Source of the DNA: Solwaraspora sp. WMMD406
GTDB taxonomy: Bacteria; Actinomycetota; Actinomycetes; Mycobacteriales; Micromonosporaceae
Direction: 5' to 3'
Length of the DNA: 64,000 nucleotides
Assembly (NCBI RefSeq): GCF_029626025.1
Contig: NZ_JARUBF010000001.1
Span: 5,426,001-5,490,000, forward strand
Shown piece after piece: positions 17,706 to 26,722 of the stretch (the stretch's first letter is position 1; each line of letters begins with the position of its first letter). A program made the position numbers and the translations under genes. The notes under the pieces are model-generated. The model ran no database searches. It had not been told where the DNA came from and saw nothing but the letters and a program-made list of their open reading frames with translations.

Positions 17706-18545
17706 ATGGGTGAAATAACCTCACTGGCCGAGGCGGTCGCCGAACTGGTCCACGACGGCGACAGCGTCGCCCTGGAAGGGTTCACCCACCTGATCCCCAC
17801 GGCGGCCGGACAGGAGATCATCCGTCAGGGCCGCCGCGATCTCACCCTGATCCGGATGACGCCGGACATCGTCTACGACCAGCTCATCGGCGCCGGCTGC
17901 GCCCGCAAGCTGATTTTCTCGTGGGCCGGTAACCCCGGCGTCGGCTCGTTGCACCGCTTCCGCGACGCGGTGCAACGCGGCTGGCCCCGGCCGCTGGAGA
18001 TCGAGGAACACAGTCACGCCGGCATGGCCAACCGGTACGTCGCCGGCGCCGCCGGCCTGCCGTTCGCCGTACTGCGTGGCTACGTCGGCACCGACCTGGT
18101 CGACCGGACCCCCACCATCGCCCCGATCACCTGCCCGTTCACCGGCGAGGTGCTCACCGCCGTACCGGCGCTCAACCCGGACGTCGGCATCGTGCACGCC
18201 CAGCACGCCGACCGGCACGGCAACGTGCAGATCTGGGGCATCACCGGGGTGCACAAGGAGGTCGTCCTGGCCGCCAGGCGATCACTGGTCACCGTCGAGG
18301 AGATCGTCGACGAGCTGAAGCCCCGGGCCGGGGCGATCATGCTGCCGGGTTGGGCGATCAGCAAGGTGGCGTTGGCACCCGGCGGCGCCCACCCGTCGTA
18401 CGCGATGGGCTACAGCGACCGGGACAACCACTACTACCGGGAATGGGACGAGATCAGCCGGGACCGCGAGACGTTCCAGCGTTGGCTCGACGCCCACGTC
18501 CTGCCCCCGACCGACCTCGATCCGGCGTACGGTGGTGCCGCGTGA
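17706..18545 (+). CDS. pcaI: 3-oxoadipate CoA-transferase subunit A
   Basis: With PcaJ it transfers CoA from succinyl-CoA to 3-oxoadipate. The 279-residue subunit has the family-I CoA-transferase alpha fold: SLAEAVAELVHDGDSVALEGFTHLIPTAA, DLTLIRMTPDIVYDQLIGAGCARKLIFSWAGNPGVGSL and NPDVGIVHAQHADRHGNVQIWG. Its length and sequence style match the long actinobacterial PcaI type. An ATG at 17706 begins the gene after GAGGATGAGGC. Its TGA overlaps the pcaJ GTG by 4 bp. Confidence 0.93.
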   Translation: MGEITSLAEAVAELVHDGDSVALEGFTHLIPTAAGQEIIRQGRRDLTLIRMTPDIVYDQLIGAGCARKLIFSWAGNPGVGSLHRFRDAVQRGWPRPLEIEEHSHAGMANRYVAGAAGLPFAVLRGYVGTDLVDRTPTIAPITCPFTGEVLTAVPALNPDVGIVHAQHADRHGNVQIWGITGVHKEVVLAARRSLVTVEEIVDELKPRAGAIMLPGWAISKVALAPGGAHPSYAMGYSDRDNHYYREWDEISRDRETFQRWLDAHVLPPTDLDPAYGGAA

Positions 18546-19309
18546 GCAGCAGGGCGACGGCCGAGGGGTTCACCTCGGACGAGATGATGACGGTGGCCGC
18601 CGCGCGGGCGCTGCGCGACGGCGTCCGCTGCTTCGTCGGCATCGGCCGGCCGAGCACCGCCGCCAACCTGGCCCGCCGCACCCACTCCCCCAACCTGGTG
18701 CTGATCTACGAGTCCGGCACCATCGGCGCCAAACCGGACCGGTTGCCGCTGTCCATCGGTGACGGGGTGCTCGCCGAGACCGCCGACGCGGTCGTCTCGG
18801 TGCCGGAGATCTTCAACTACTGGCTGCAGCCCGGTCGGGTCGACGTCGGCTTCCTCGGCGCGGCCCAGATCGATCGGTACGCCAACATCAACACCACGGT
18901 GATCGGCAGCGACTACACCGACCCCAAGGTACGGCTGCCCGGCGCCGGCGGTGCCCCGGAGATCGCGGCGTCCTGCGGTGAGGTGATCGTCATCGTGCCG
19001 CAGAGCCGGCGTGCCTTCGTCGACCGGGTCGACTTCGTCACCTCGGTCGGGTTCGGCGCCGGTCCCGGCGACCGGGCCCGGCTCGGGTTGCGCGGCCGGG
19101 GTCCCTCCCTGGTCATCACCGACCTGGGCCTGCTGCGGCCCGACCCGGACACCTGCGAACTGACCCTGACCCACCTGCATCCCGGAGTCGACCTCGACAC
19201 GGCCGTCGCGGCCACCGGCTGGCCGCTGCGGGTCACCGCCGACCTGACCACCACCGCCGCGCCCACCGATCAGGAGCTGGCCGTACTGCGGCACCTGCTC
19301 GATCCCTGA
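18542..19309 (+). CDS. pcaJ: 3-oxoadipate CoA-transferase subunit B
   Basis: This is the catalytic partner of PcaI. The 255-residue protein carries the family-I beta-subunit motif with the active-site Glu in VLIYESGTIGAKP, plus VGIGRPSTAANLARR, LGAAQIDRYANINTT and LPGAGGAPEIAASCGE. The GTG at 18542 is fixed by the 4-bp overlap with pcaI; a longer reading would extend back into pcaI. pcaH follows after 41 bp. Confidence 0.94.
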   Translation: MSSRATAEGFTSDEMMTVAAARALRDGVRCFVGIGRPSTAANLARRTHSPNLVLIYESGTIGAKPDRLPLSIGDGVLAETADAVVSVPEIFNYWLQPGRVDVGFLGAAQIDRYANINTTVIGSDYTDPKVRLPGAGGAPEIAASCGEVIVIVPQSRRAFVDRVDFVTSVGFGAGPGDRARLGLRGRGPSLVITDLGLLRPDPDTCELTLTHLHPGVDLDTAVAATGWPLRVTADLTTTAAPTDQELAVLRHLLDP

Positions 19310-19350
19310 CCCGCCGGTCGACGCGATCCCCGCGCCCAAGGAGGCTCGAC

Positions 19351-20097
19351 ATGCCCGACATCCCACCCGTACGGGCGGACCGCCCCGGCGGGTTGCTCCT
19401 GCCCGGCTACCGGCGTGACGACGCCGCCGTGCACCCGCCGCTGCTCTCCCCCGGCTACAAGTCGACCGTGCTGCGCGCGCCCGGACAGCCGCTGGTCCTG
19501 CTGCCCCAGACGCTCACCGAGGTGACCGGCCCGCTGCTCGGCGAGGGTCGGGTCACCGCCGCCGACGCCGACCTGACCCGCCATCCGGACGGCGAGGCAC
19601 AGGGCCAGCGGATCATCGTGCACGGCCAGGTCCGCGACAGCGACGGCCGGCCGGTCCCGGACACCCTGGTCGAGGTCTGGCAGGCCAACGCCGGCGGACG
19701 CTACCTGCACAAGCTGGACCAACACGACGTACCGCTGGATCCGCACTTCACCGGGGTGGGCCGGGCGATGACCGACTCGCAGGGCCGCTACCGGTTCGTC
19801 ACGATCAAGCCGGGTGCCTACCCGTGGCGCAACCACGCCAACGCCTGGCGGCCGGCGCACATCCATTTCTCCCTGTTCGGCCGGGCATTCACCCAGCGGC
19901 TGGTCACCCAGATGTACTTCCCGGACGACCCGCTGTTCGCCCACGATCCGGTGTTCAACTCGATCCCCGACCCGGCCGCCCGGCGACGGCTGATCGCCAC
20001 CTTCGACCTGGCGAACACGGTCGAGGAATGGGCGCTGGGCTTCCGGTTCGACATCGTCCTGCGTGGACGCGAAGCGACCCCGACGGAGGATTCGTGA
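19351..20097 (+). CDS. pcaH: Protocatechuate 3,4-dioxygenase beta subunit
   Basis: This is the iron-bearing subunit that opens the protocatechuate ring intradiol to 3-carboxy-cis,cis-muconate. Its 248 residues include GQVRDSDGRPVPDTLVEVWQANAGGRY and the non-haem Fe(III) ligands: Tyr in YLHKLDQHD or the adjacent PGAYPWRNH segment, and two His in AWRPAHIHFSLFG. The ATG at 19351 follows AAGGAGGCTCGAC, a strong Shine-Dalgarno. Its stop overlaps the pcaG GTG by 4 bp, consistent with stoichiometric production of the two subunits. Confidence 0.95.
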   Translation: MPDIPPVRADRPGGLLLPGYRRDDAAVHPPLLSPGYKSTVLRAPGQPLVLLPQTLTEVTGPLLGEGRVTAADADLTRHPDGEAQGQRIIVHGQVRDSDGRPVPDTLVEVWQANAGGRYLHKLDQHDVPLDPHFTGVGRAMTDSQGRYRFVTIKPGAYPWRNHANAWRPAHIHFSLFGRAFTQRLVTQMYFPDDPLFAHDPVFNSIPDPAARRRLIATFDLANTVEEWALGFRFDIVLRGREATPTEDS

Positions 20098-20708
20098 CCA
20101 GCGTGACCGCCCCCACCGGTCAGGACCCGCAGGCCGCGTACTGGGACCAACTGCGGGACCTGACCCCGGCGCAGACCGTCGGGCCGTACCTGGGCATCGG
20201 TCTGCCCTGGCCGGACGGACCGTTCGTCGTCGTCGAGGGCACACCCGGCGGCGTCTGGTTGCGCGGCCGGCTCCTCGACGGCGCCGGCGACCCGGTGCCC
20301 GACGGACTGATCGAGACCTGGCAGGCCGATCCGCAGGGACGGTTCGACCACCCGGACGACCCGCGCGGCGCGGTGGCCACGCCCGGTTTTCGGGGTTTCG
20401 GCCGCTGCCCCACCGACAACACCGGCGAATACGCGATCCACACCCGCAAACCAGGACCGGTACCCGGACCCGGCGGGGTGCTCCAAGCCCCACACGTCGA
20501 CGTGTCGGTCTTCGCGCGCGGGCTGCTGCACCGGGTGGTCACCCGGATCTACTTCCCCGACGAGATCGAAGCGAACGCCGCCGATCCGCTACTGGCCGAG
20601 GTGCCGCCGCAGCGGCGCGACACGCTGATCGCGACCGCCGGGCCGGACGGCTACCGCTTCGACATCCGGCTGCAGGGCCAACATGAAACCGTTTTCTTCG
20701 CCGTCTGA
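20094..20708 (+). CDS. pcaG: Protocatechuate 3,4-dioxygenase alpha subunit
   Basis: This structural partner of PcaH has 204 residues with the same intradiol-dioxygenase fold: LTPAQTVGPYLGIGLPWPDG, GRLLDGAGDPVPDGLIETWQAD, HVDVSVFARGLLHRVVTRIYFPDE and DGYRFDIRLQGQHETVFF. It lacks the paired His iron ligands (the corresponding stretch reads APHVDVSVFA), as expected for alpha. The GTG at 20094 overlaps pcaH by 4 bp. The last 26 bp overlap the start of pcaB. Confidence 0.94.
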   Translation: MTSVTAPTGQDPQAAYWDQLRDLTPAQTVGPYLGIGLPWPDGPFVVVEGTPGGVWLRGRLLDGAGDPVPDGLIETWQADPQGRFDHPDDPRGAVATPGFRGFGRCPTDNTGEYAIHTRKPGPVPGPGGVLQAPHVDVSVFARGLLHRVVTRIYFPDEIEANAADPLLAEVPPQRRDTLIATAGPDGYRFDIRLQGQHETVFFAV

Positions 20709-22212
20709 CCCCGGTGACCCCGGCCTCGACCCGCCGTCCGGCGACTCGGCCGCCGGTCCCCGGTCGACCGGCGGCGAGGTGCCCGATCGGCTGTCGACGT
20801 CCGTCGGGCTGTCCACCGGACTCTTCGACGACCTGCTCGCCGCCGGCCCGGTCCGCGCCGCCGTCGACGACCGGGCGTGGCTACGTGCCCTGCTCGACGT
20901 CGAGGCCGCCCTGGCCCGAGCCCAGGCCCGACTCGGTACGGTGCCGCAGCGGGCCGCCGAGACGATCTCCCGGGTCTGCCGGGAGCACGCGTTCGACCCC
21001 GCGACCATCGGCGCCGGGGCAACCGACGCCGGCAACCCGGTGGTGCCGCTGGTCGCGGCGCTGCGGGCCACCGTCGGACCGGACCACGCCCGGTACGTAC
21101 ACGCCGGCGCGACCAGTCAGGACGTTCTGGACTCGGCGGCGATGCTGGTCGCACGTCGGGCACTCGGTCCGTTGCGCGACGACGTGGAGCGAGCCGCCAC
21201 CGCCGCCGCCCGCCTCGCCGAAACCCACCGCGACACCCTGCTGCCCGCCCGGACCCTGCTGCAACAGGCGCTGCCGACCAGCTTCGGCCTGATCGCCGCC
21301 GGCTGGCTGAGCGCGCTCGACGCCGCCACGGACCGGTTGACCCTCGTCGACGGGCAGGCCCTCGCCGTACAGCTGGGGGGCGCCGCCGGCACCCTCGCCG
21401 CTTTCGGCGACGACGGCCCGCGCCTGGTGGAGCTGTTCGCCGCCGACCTCGGCCTGGCCGCGCCGAGCCTGCCCTGGCACACCGACCGGACCCGGCTGGC
21501 CGACCTGGCCGGTGCGCTGGGCACCACCGCCGGCAGCCTCGGCAAGATCGCCCGCGACGTCACCCTGCACGCGCAGACCGAGGTCGGTGAGCTCGCCGAG
21601 GAACGCCCGGGCGGTTCATCGACGCTGCCGCACAAGCGCAACCCGATCGCGGCGGTCACCGTGATCGCCTGCGCCAGCCAGGCACCCGGGCTGGTCGCCA
21701 CGCTGCTGGCGAGCATGACCCAGGAACATCAGCGGGCGGCCGGTGCCTGGCACGCCGAGTGGCGACCGCTGCGGGCGCTACTCGAATCGGTCGGCTCGGC
21801 CGCGTACTGGTTGCGGGTCTGCCTGGACGGGCTGCGGGTGGACGCGGTCCGGATGCGGTCCAACCTGGACCTCACCGGCGGGGCGTTGCTCGCCGAACGG
21901 GTCAGCGCGCTCCTGACGCAGCGACTCGGCCGGCAGCAGGCGCACGAGATCGTCGCCCGGGCGACCCGGCACAGCGCCAGCGGTGCCGAACTCGCCGACC
22001 GGCTCGCGGCAGAACTCGCCGGCCCCTCGCGGGTGGCGGCGGCACCCGGTCGCGCCGCCGAGCCGCCGTCGGCCCCGGCACCGGATCGCGCCGAGTTGAC
22101 CGAGTTGCTCGACCCGGCCGGTTACCTCGGTGCCGCCGACCAGCTCGTCGACCGGGCGCTACACGAGCACGCAGCGCGCCGACGCGACCCCGACCCGGAG
22201 GTGACACCGTGA
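20683..22212 (+). CDS. pcaB: 3-carboxy-cis,cis-muconate cycloisomerase
   Basis: This enzyme lactonises carboxymuconate to 4-carboxymuconolactone. The 509-residue protein belongs to the fumarase/aspartase superfamily, with HAGATSQDVLDSAAM and the signature GGSSTLPHKRNP. The first 40 residues are Pro/Ser/Gly-rich and not family-like. About 25 Ala/Pro-rich residues (VAAAPGRAAEPPSAPAPDR) are inserted before the final LTELLDPAGYLGAA helix. The ATG at 20683 lies inside pcaG; a later start near LSTSVGLSTGLFDDLL is possible. The stop overlaps pcaD by 4 bp. Confidence 0.93.
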   Translation: MKPFSSPSDPGDPGLDPPSGDSAAGPRSTGGEVPDRLSTSVGLSTGLFDDLLAAGPVRAAVDDRAWLRALLDVEAALARAQARLGTVPQRAAETISRVCREHAFDPATIGAGATDAGNPVVPLVAALRATVGPDHARYVHAGATSQDVLDSAAMLVARRALGPLRDDVERAATAAARLAETHRDTLLPARTLLQQALPTSFGLIAAGWLSALDAATDRLTLVDGQALAVQLGGAAGTLAAFGDDGPRLVELFAADLGLAAPSLPWHTDRTRLADLAGALGTTAGSLGKIARDVTLHAQTEVGELAEERPGGSSTLPHKRNPIAAVTVIACASQAPGLVATLLASMTQEHQRAAGAWHAEWRPLRALLESVGSAAYWLRVCLDGLRVDAVRMRSNLDLTGGALLAERVSALLTQRLGRQQAHEIVARATRHSASGAELADRLAAELAGPSRVAAAPGRAAEPPSAPAPDRAELTELLDPAGYLGAADQLVDRALHEHAARRRDPDPEVTP

Positions 22213-23150
22213 CCCGTTCGCCCGCCCCGTCGACACCGCCCTCCTCGTCGACACCGCCTGGGCAGCCGACACCGCCTGAGCAGCCGACACCGCCTGGGCA
22301 GCCGGCACTGCCTGGGCAGCCGAGCCCGCCGGGTGCCGGGCCGGTCGAGCTGGCGTACGAACTCGTCGGCCCTGACGATGGTCCCGTGGTGCTGCTGGCC
22401 AACTCGCTGGGCAGCACCCGACGGATGTGGGATCCGCAGGTCCCCGCGCTCACCGACGCCGGATTCCGGGTGCTGCGCTGCGACACCCGGGGGCACGGTG
22501 CCTCGCCGGTGCCGCCCGGCCCGTACACCATCGCCGACCTCGGCGCCGACGCGCTCGCCCTGCTCGACCAGCTCGGTCTGGACCGGGTGCACGTCGCCGG
22601 GGTGTCCCTCGGCGGGATGATCGGCATGTGGCTGGGCGCGTACGCACCGCAGCGGGTCGACCGGCTGGTGCTCAGCTGCACCTCAGCATGGTTCGGCCCG
22701 GCGCAGACGTGGTGGCAGCGGGCCGCGACCGTGCGGGCCCGGGGAACAGAGGCCGTCGCCGACGTGGCGGTCGCCCGATGGTTCACCCCGGGATTCGCGG
22801 TCCGGGCACCGGCGGCGGTCGCCGCCGCCCGGGCGATGATCGCCGCGACCCCGGCCGAGGGGTACGCCGGCTGCTGCGCCGTACTCGCGCGGGCCGATCT
22901 GACCGCCGTGTTGCCGTCGATCGTGGCGCCGACCCTGGTGATCGCCGGAGCCGACGATCCGGCGACGCCGCCCGAGCACGCATCGGCGATCGTCGACGCG
23001 CTCCCCGACGCGACCATGGTCGTCGTGCCGGACGCGGCCCACCTGGCCAATCTGGAACAGCCGGAGCGGGTGTCCCGGCTGATCCTGGACCATCTGACCG
23101 GACGGGTCGATCCCGAGCTGACCGATCCGGCGAAAGGAATCCAGCGATGA
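22209..23150 (+). CDS. pcaD: 3-oxoadipate enol-lactonase
   Basis: This alpha/beta hydrolase converts 3-oxoadipate enol-lactone to 3-oxoadipate. The catalytic triad is visible: Ser in AGVSLGGMIG, Asp in AGADDPATP and His in PDAAHLANLEQP, with the oxyanion region VVLLANSLGSTRRMWD. The 313-residue protein is about 45 longer than usual because of an N-terminal Pro/Gln/Gly-rich arm encoded by an 18-bp tandem repeat. The GTG start at 22209 overlaps pcaB by 4 bp, so the arm is likely translated. pcaC follows with an ATGA overlap: here pcaD and pcaC are separate rather than fused as pcaL. Confidence 0.93.
   Translation: MTRSPAPSTPPSSSTPPGQPTPPEQPTPPGQPALPGQPSPPGAGPVELAYELVGPDDGPVVLLANSLGSTRRMWDPQVPALTDAGFRVLRCDTRGHGASPVPPGPYTIADLGADALALLDQLGLDRVHVAGVSLGGMIGMWLGAYAPQRVDRLVLSCTSAWFGPAQTWWQRAATVRARGTEAVADVAVARWFTPGFAVRAPAAVAAARAMIAATPAEGYAGCCAVLARADLTAVLPSIVAPTLVIAGADDPATPPEHASAIVDALPDATMVVVPDAAHLANLEQPERVSRLILDHLTGRVDPELTDPAKGIQR
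22251..22322. repeat. 18-bp in-frame tandem repeat at the 5' end of pcaD
   Basis: There are four 18-bp units (22251, 22269, 22287, 22305), each close to ACACCGCCTGGGCAGCCG. Each encodes a six-residue TPPGQP-like unit. Unit 2 has one change, and unit 4 has two. Confidence 0.88.
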
Positions 23151-23602
23151 GCACCGAGCGGCCGGTTGATTCCACCCACGCCACCGGCATGGCCGTCCGC
23201 CGGGCCGTGCTCGGTGACCAGCACGTGGACCGAGCGGTGGCGAACACGACCGAGTTCACCGCCGCCTTCCAGGACTTCATCACCCGGTACGCGTGGGGTG
23301 AGGTGTGGGCCGGTGACGGATTGGACCGGCGTACCCGCAGCTTCGTCACCCTCGCGGTGCTGACGGCGCTGCGCTGCGAGGACGAGATCGCGATGCACGT
23401 CCGGGCCGCGCTGCGCAACGGGCTGACGCAGAAGGAGATCGGCGACGTGCTGCTGCACACCGCCATCTACGCTGGTGTGCCGGCGGCCAACTCCGCGTTC
23501 GGGGTGGCTCAGCAGGTGCTCGCCGAGACCCGCTCGGCGCAGCCAGACTCCACGGCGCAGCCAGGCTCCACGGCGCAGCCGGACCCCACGGAAGACGCAT
23601 GA
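23147..23602 (+). CDS. pcaC: 4-carboxymuconolactone decarboxylase
   Basis: This enzyme decarboxylates 4-carboxymuconolactone to 3-oxoadipate enol-lactone. The 151-residue protein contains the CMD core: RRAVLGDQHVDRAVANTTEFTAAFQDF, TRSFVTLAVLTALRCEDEIAMHVRAALRNG, TQKEIGDVLLHTAIYAGVPAANSAFGVA, with the conserved ALRCEDEIAMH and HTAIYAGVPAAN segments. The ATG at 23147 overlaps the pcaD stop. Three 18-bp repeats add about 18 residues (AQPDSTAQPGSTAQPDPT) to the C-terminus. The stop overlaps pcaR by 4 bp. Confidence 0.95.
   Translation: MSTERPVDSTHATGMAVRRAVLGDQHVDRAVANTTEFTAAFQDFITRYAWGEVWAGDGLDRRTRSFVTLAVLTALRCEDEIAMHVRAALRNGLTQKEIGDVLLHTAIYAGVPAANSAFGVAQQVLAETRSAQPDSTAQPGSTAQPDPTEDA
23537..23590. 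repeat. 18-bp in-frame tandem repeat at the 3' end of pcaC
   Basis: Three 18-bp units (23537, 23555, 23573) of GCGCAGCCAGACTCCACG type encode a repeating AQPDST-like hexapeptide just before the pcaC stop. The third copy is the most diverged. Confidence 0.88.
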
Positions 23603-24405
23603 GCGAGTACGAGCGGGAAGCCCACTTCGTCCAGTCACTGGAGCGGGGCCTGGCCGTCATCCGCGCCTTCGACGCCCAACATCCTGAGTTGACCCTCAGC
23701 GAGGTGGCCCGGATCTGCGACCTGACCCGGGCCGCCGCCCGGCGGTTCCTGCTCACCCTGGTCGACCTCGGGTACGTACGCACCGACGGACGGATGTTCT
23801 CGTTGACGCCCCGGGTGCTGGAGCTGGGCTACGCCTACCTGTCCAGCGTCTCCCTGCCCGAGGTGGCCGAGCCACACCTGGAACGTCTGGTCGCCCAGGT
23901 GCACGAGTCGTCGTCGGTCTGTGTGCTGGACGGCGACTCGGTCGTCTACGTCTCCCGGGTGCCGACGTCGCGGATCATGACCGTGTCGATCAACGTGGGG
24001 ACCCGGTTCCCGGCGTACGCCACCTCGGTCGGCCGGGTGCTGCTGGCACACCTGCCGGAGCAGGAGCTGGCCGCCCGGCTGGACGGTACCCGGCTGGACC
24101 GGCTCACCAACCGGACCCTGCACACCCAGGCGGCGCTCCGCGCCGAACTCGGCAGGGTCCGCGCCCAGGGCTACGCCATCGTGGACCAGGAACTGGAGGA
24201 AGGGTTGCGCTCGGTGGCCGCCCCGATCCGCGACCGGGTCGGTACGGTGGTGGCGGCGGTGAACATCTCGGTGCACGCCAGTCGCAACTCGGTCGAGTCG
24301 ATCCGGCGAGACCTGCTTCCGCATCTGTTGGCCACCACGGCCAGGATCGAGGCGGACCTGCGGATCGCCACCCCCGCCCGGACCGCTCGCCCGCCCGGCG
24401 CCTGA
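23599..24405 (+). CDS. pcaR: IclR-family regulator of the protocatechuate genes
   Basis: This 268-residue IclR-type regulator has an N-terminal winged HTH (about 10-75, FVQSLERGLAVIRAFDAQHPELTLSEVARICDLTRAAARRFLLTL) and a C-terminal effector domain (VTVSIN-like IMTVSINVGTRFPAYATSVGRVLLA, QGYAIVDQELEEGLRSVAAPIRD). These match PcaR/PcaU/PobR proteins, which activate pca or pob genes in response to beta-ketoadipate or the aromatic substrate. The ATG at 23599 overlaps pcaC by 4 bp, making the regulator the last gene of its probable target operon. The GTTCG-N5-CGAAC sites before pobA and pcaI are candidate targets. Confidence 0.92.
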   Translation: MSEYEREAHFVQSLERGLAVIRAFDAQHPELTLSEVARICDLTRAAARRFLLTLVDLGYVRTDGRMFSLTPRVLELGYAYLSSVSLPEVAEPHLERLVAQVHESSSVCVLDGDSVVYVSRVPTSRIMTVSINVGTRFPAYATSVGRVLLAHLPEQELAARLDGTRLDRLTNRTLHTQAALRAELGRVRAQGYAIVDQELEEGLRSVAAPIRDRVGTVVAAVNISVHASRNSVESIRRDLLPHLLATTARIEADLRIATPARTARPPGA

Positions 24406-24493
24406 CCCGGCCCGGCGGCCCGCTCGATCTCACACAGCAGGGGCAGTTCGTCGATTCGTACCGCGCGGATCCGTACCGCCGGCCAGGAGCTGG

Positions 24494-25444
24494 TCATCGC
24501 GGGCCGGGCCAGAGCGGGTAGCGGTAGCGCGGCAGCAACGGCAACGACACCAGGGTGGAGATCAGCCGCTGACGCCGGTCCTGCTGGTCGAGCCAGCGAT
24601 CGTCCCTGCGCAGCGACACCTCGCCGGTCCGGAACCGGCTCGGGTTGCCGGAGACCGTGTGGTTGGGTCGCAGCGACACCGTCCGTTGGTCGGCGAACGG
24701 ACCGGCGAACGGGTCACTGGCCGGCGCGGAGCCGACGCTGTCCGGCAGGCCGACGAAGCGGAGCAGTTCTTCGACGGTGTTCCTCGGCTCGGCCAGAAAG
24801 TCCTCGTAGCGCAGCCGCCGGTGCCGGCGGGGATAGGTCCGGGCGGTCCCCTCGATGAGCAGGTTCCAACCGAGCCAGGACACGCTGCTGTCGACCGGGC
24901 CGTGACGGTGGGTCAGCCCGGGGGTCGACGCGTCATGGTGGGACGTCGGCCGGGACCAGGAGAACGCCACCGCTCGCGGGTCACGCACCACGTGCAGCAG
25001 ATAGGGCTCGACGCCGTCGACGCCCGACAGCAGCGCCGCGTCGGCGGGCGACTTGGACGAGTCGACGATCAGGGTGGCTCCGGTGACGTCCGCGACGGCC
25101 CGGTAGAGCCGGCCGATGAGGCCTCGGTAACGCTCGACGTCGGGATTGTTCCGGGTACGCAGGATCGTCGGCGTGTGCCGGATCCGCAGCGAGCGCCGTT
25201 GGAGCGCGGACACCTCGGCGGCCGATGGCGGGTCGTCGTCGTAGGCGACGCGCAGGATCTGCTGCCAGAGCGGACACTCGGGGAAGGGCGCGCCGCAGCC
25301 GCATGGACGGCGCTGGCGCAGCCCTCGGGACCAGATGTACGTCAACTCTCCGACCGAGAAGACTGATTCATGCGAATTGAGAATATTGTCGAGCACGGTC
25401 GTCCCACTGCGGCCCCACGCCGCGATGAACAGCACCTTGGTCAC
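24494..25444 (-). CDS. Sulfotransferase
   Basis: This PAPS-dependent sulfotransferase-like protein has 316 residues. The 5'-phosphosulfate loop is at the N-terminus (KVLFIAAWGRSGTTVLDNIL), and the 3'-phosphate motif is present (LIVDSSKSPADAALL, then LHVVRDPRAVAFSWSR). A small Cys cluster reads RRPCGCGAPFPECPLW near residue 50, typical of a bacterial subfamily. The GTG at 25444 follows GAGGAGGAAAC, so it is preferred to a start 40 codons upstream. It is divergent from a GT2 glycosyltransferase gene 291 bp away. The acceptor is unknown; modification of a surface glycan or glycolipid is suggested by the neighbours. Confidence 0.88.
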   Translation of the reverse strand: MTKVLFIAAWGRSGTTVLDNILNSHESVFSVGELTYIWSRGLRQRRPCGCGAPFPECPLWQQILRVAYDDDPPSAAEVSALQRRSLRIRHTPTILRTRNNPDVERYRGLIGRLYRAVADVTGATLIVDSSKSPADAALLSGVDGVEPYLLHVVRDPRAVAFSWSRPTSHHDASTPGLTHRHGPVDSSVSWLGWNLLIEGTARTYPRRHRRLRYEDFLAEPRNTVEELLRFVGLPDSVGSAPASDPFAGPFADQRTVSLRPNHTVSGNPSRFRTGEVSLRRDDRWLDQQDRRQRLISTLVSLPLLPRYRYPLWPGPR

Positions 25445-25735
25445 ACCGTTTCCTCCTCGGGCCGCGGTCGAGGTCACCAAGAGCCCGCACGCCTCGCCGA
25501 CTCCCACGCACCGATGGTGCGCACGTTTCGAGGAATCGGCACGGGCCGGTGGCGAAACCAACATCCGCCAGCCCAGGTTTACCTATCCGTACGCCTGGCG
25601 AACACCCGAAATTCACCCGATCGTCGTACGACTCGGCGACCATCGGCCGTACTTCGCCGGGGCCCGGTTCCTCGACGGTACGGCCCAGCACAATCGTCCA
25701 CAGCCGCCCGCCGCAACCTATGACAGGCCGACCGC

Positions 25736-26722
25736 ATGCCCGCTACTCCCACCGTCAGCGTGGTCGTCCCCACGCACAACCGCCCGGACCTCGTGATCCG
25801 GGCCGTCCGCAGCGCACTCGCGCAGAGCGTCGAGAACATCGAGGTACTCGTCGTGGTCGACGGACCCGACGGGGCGACCAAGACCGCCCTCGACGTGATC
25901 ACCGACGCCCGGCTGCGGGTGATCGAGCTGCCGGAACGTGGCGGCGCGCCGCAGGCCCGCAACGCAGGCGTACGGCAGGCACGGGCACCCTGGGTGGCGT
26001 TGCTCGACGACGACGACGAGTGGCTGGCCCACAAGCTGGCCGCTCAGCTCGACGTCGCCGGCACCGCGTCGGTGTCGCTGCCGATCGTCGCGAGCCGGCT
26101 GGTCAACCGGACTCCCCGGGCCGAGTTCGTCATCCCCCGCCGGCTGCCGGGGCCGGACGAGTCGCCGAGCGAGTACCTCACCGTCCGCCGAGGGCTGTTC
26201 CATGGCGACGGCTTCATCCAGACGTCGACGATCATGGCTCCGACCAGCCTGTTCCGCCGGGTGCCGTTCGATCCGACGGTGCCCCGGATGCAGGAGCTCG
26301 ACTGGACCCTGCGCGCGCTCAGCCACGACGACGTCACGCTCGTCTTCGCCGACGAGCCGCTGGTCATCTGGCACCAGGACGAGAACCGGCCCCGGATCAG
26401 CTTGGAATCGCCGTGGGAGGCGCAGCTGGAGTGGCTACGCCGCAGCCGCCCGCTGATGACTCCCCGCGCGTACGCCGCGATCACGATGAGCGTGCTCAGC
26501 TCGATGGCGGCGCCGACTCGCAGCGGCAGGGTCGCCAGCACCCTGCTACGCGAGGCACGGCGGCACGGTCGGCCGAGCCCGCTGGACTATGTCACGTTCG
26601 CGCAGATCTGGCTGATCCCACCGAACCTGCGGCGGACCCTGCGGGACATGGTGCTCAAGCGCGGTCACCAGCCGCAGCCCGAGCCGTTGGCGGCCCCCGA
26701 CGCGGACACCCGCCGGTCATAA
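25736..26722 (+). CDS. Family 2 glycosyltransferase
   Basis: This 328-residue GT-A enzyme has the nucleotide-sugar motif TVSVVVPTHNRPDLVIRAV, GAPQARNAGVRQA and the DxD-type metal site in WVALLDDDDEWL at about residue 90. The acceptor-side domain lacks membrane segments. It ends in a Pro-rich tail. The ATG at 25736 gives the family-typical N-terminus. The stop (26720-26722) abuts the stop of the convergent second glycosyltransferase. Donor and acceptor cannot be deduced. Confidence 0.88.
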   Translation: MPATPTVSVVVPTHNRPDLVIRAVRSALAQSVENIEVLVVVDGPDGATKTALDVITDARLRVIELPERGGAPQARNAGVRQARAPWVALLDDDDEWLAHKLAAQLDVAGTASVSLPIVASRLVNRTPRAEFVIPRRLPGPDESPSEYLTVRRGLFHGDGFIQTSTIMAPTSLFRRVPFDPTVPRMQELDWTLRALSHDDVTLVFADEPLVIWHQDENRPRISLESPWEAQLEWLRRSRPLMTPRAYAAITMSVLSSMAAPTRSGRVASTLLREARRHGRPSPLDYVTFAQIWLIPPNLRRTLRDMVLKRGHQPQPEPLAAPDADTRRS

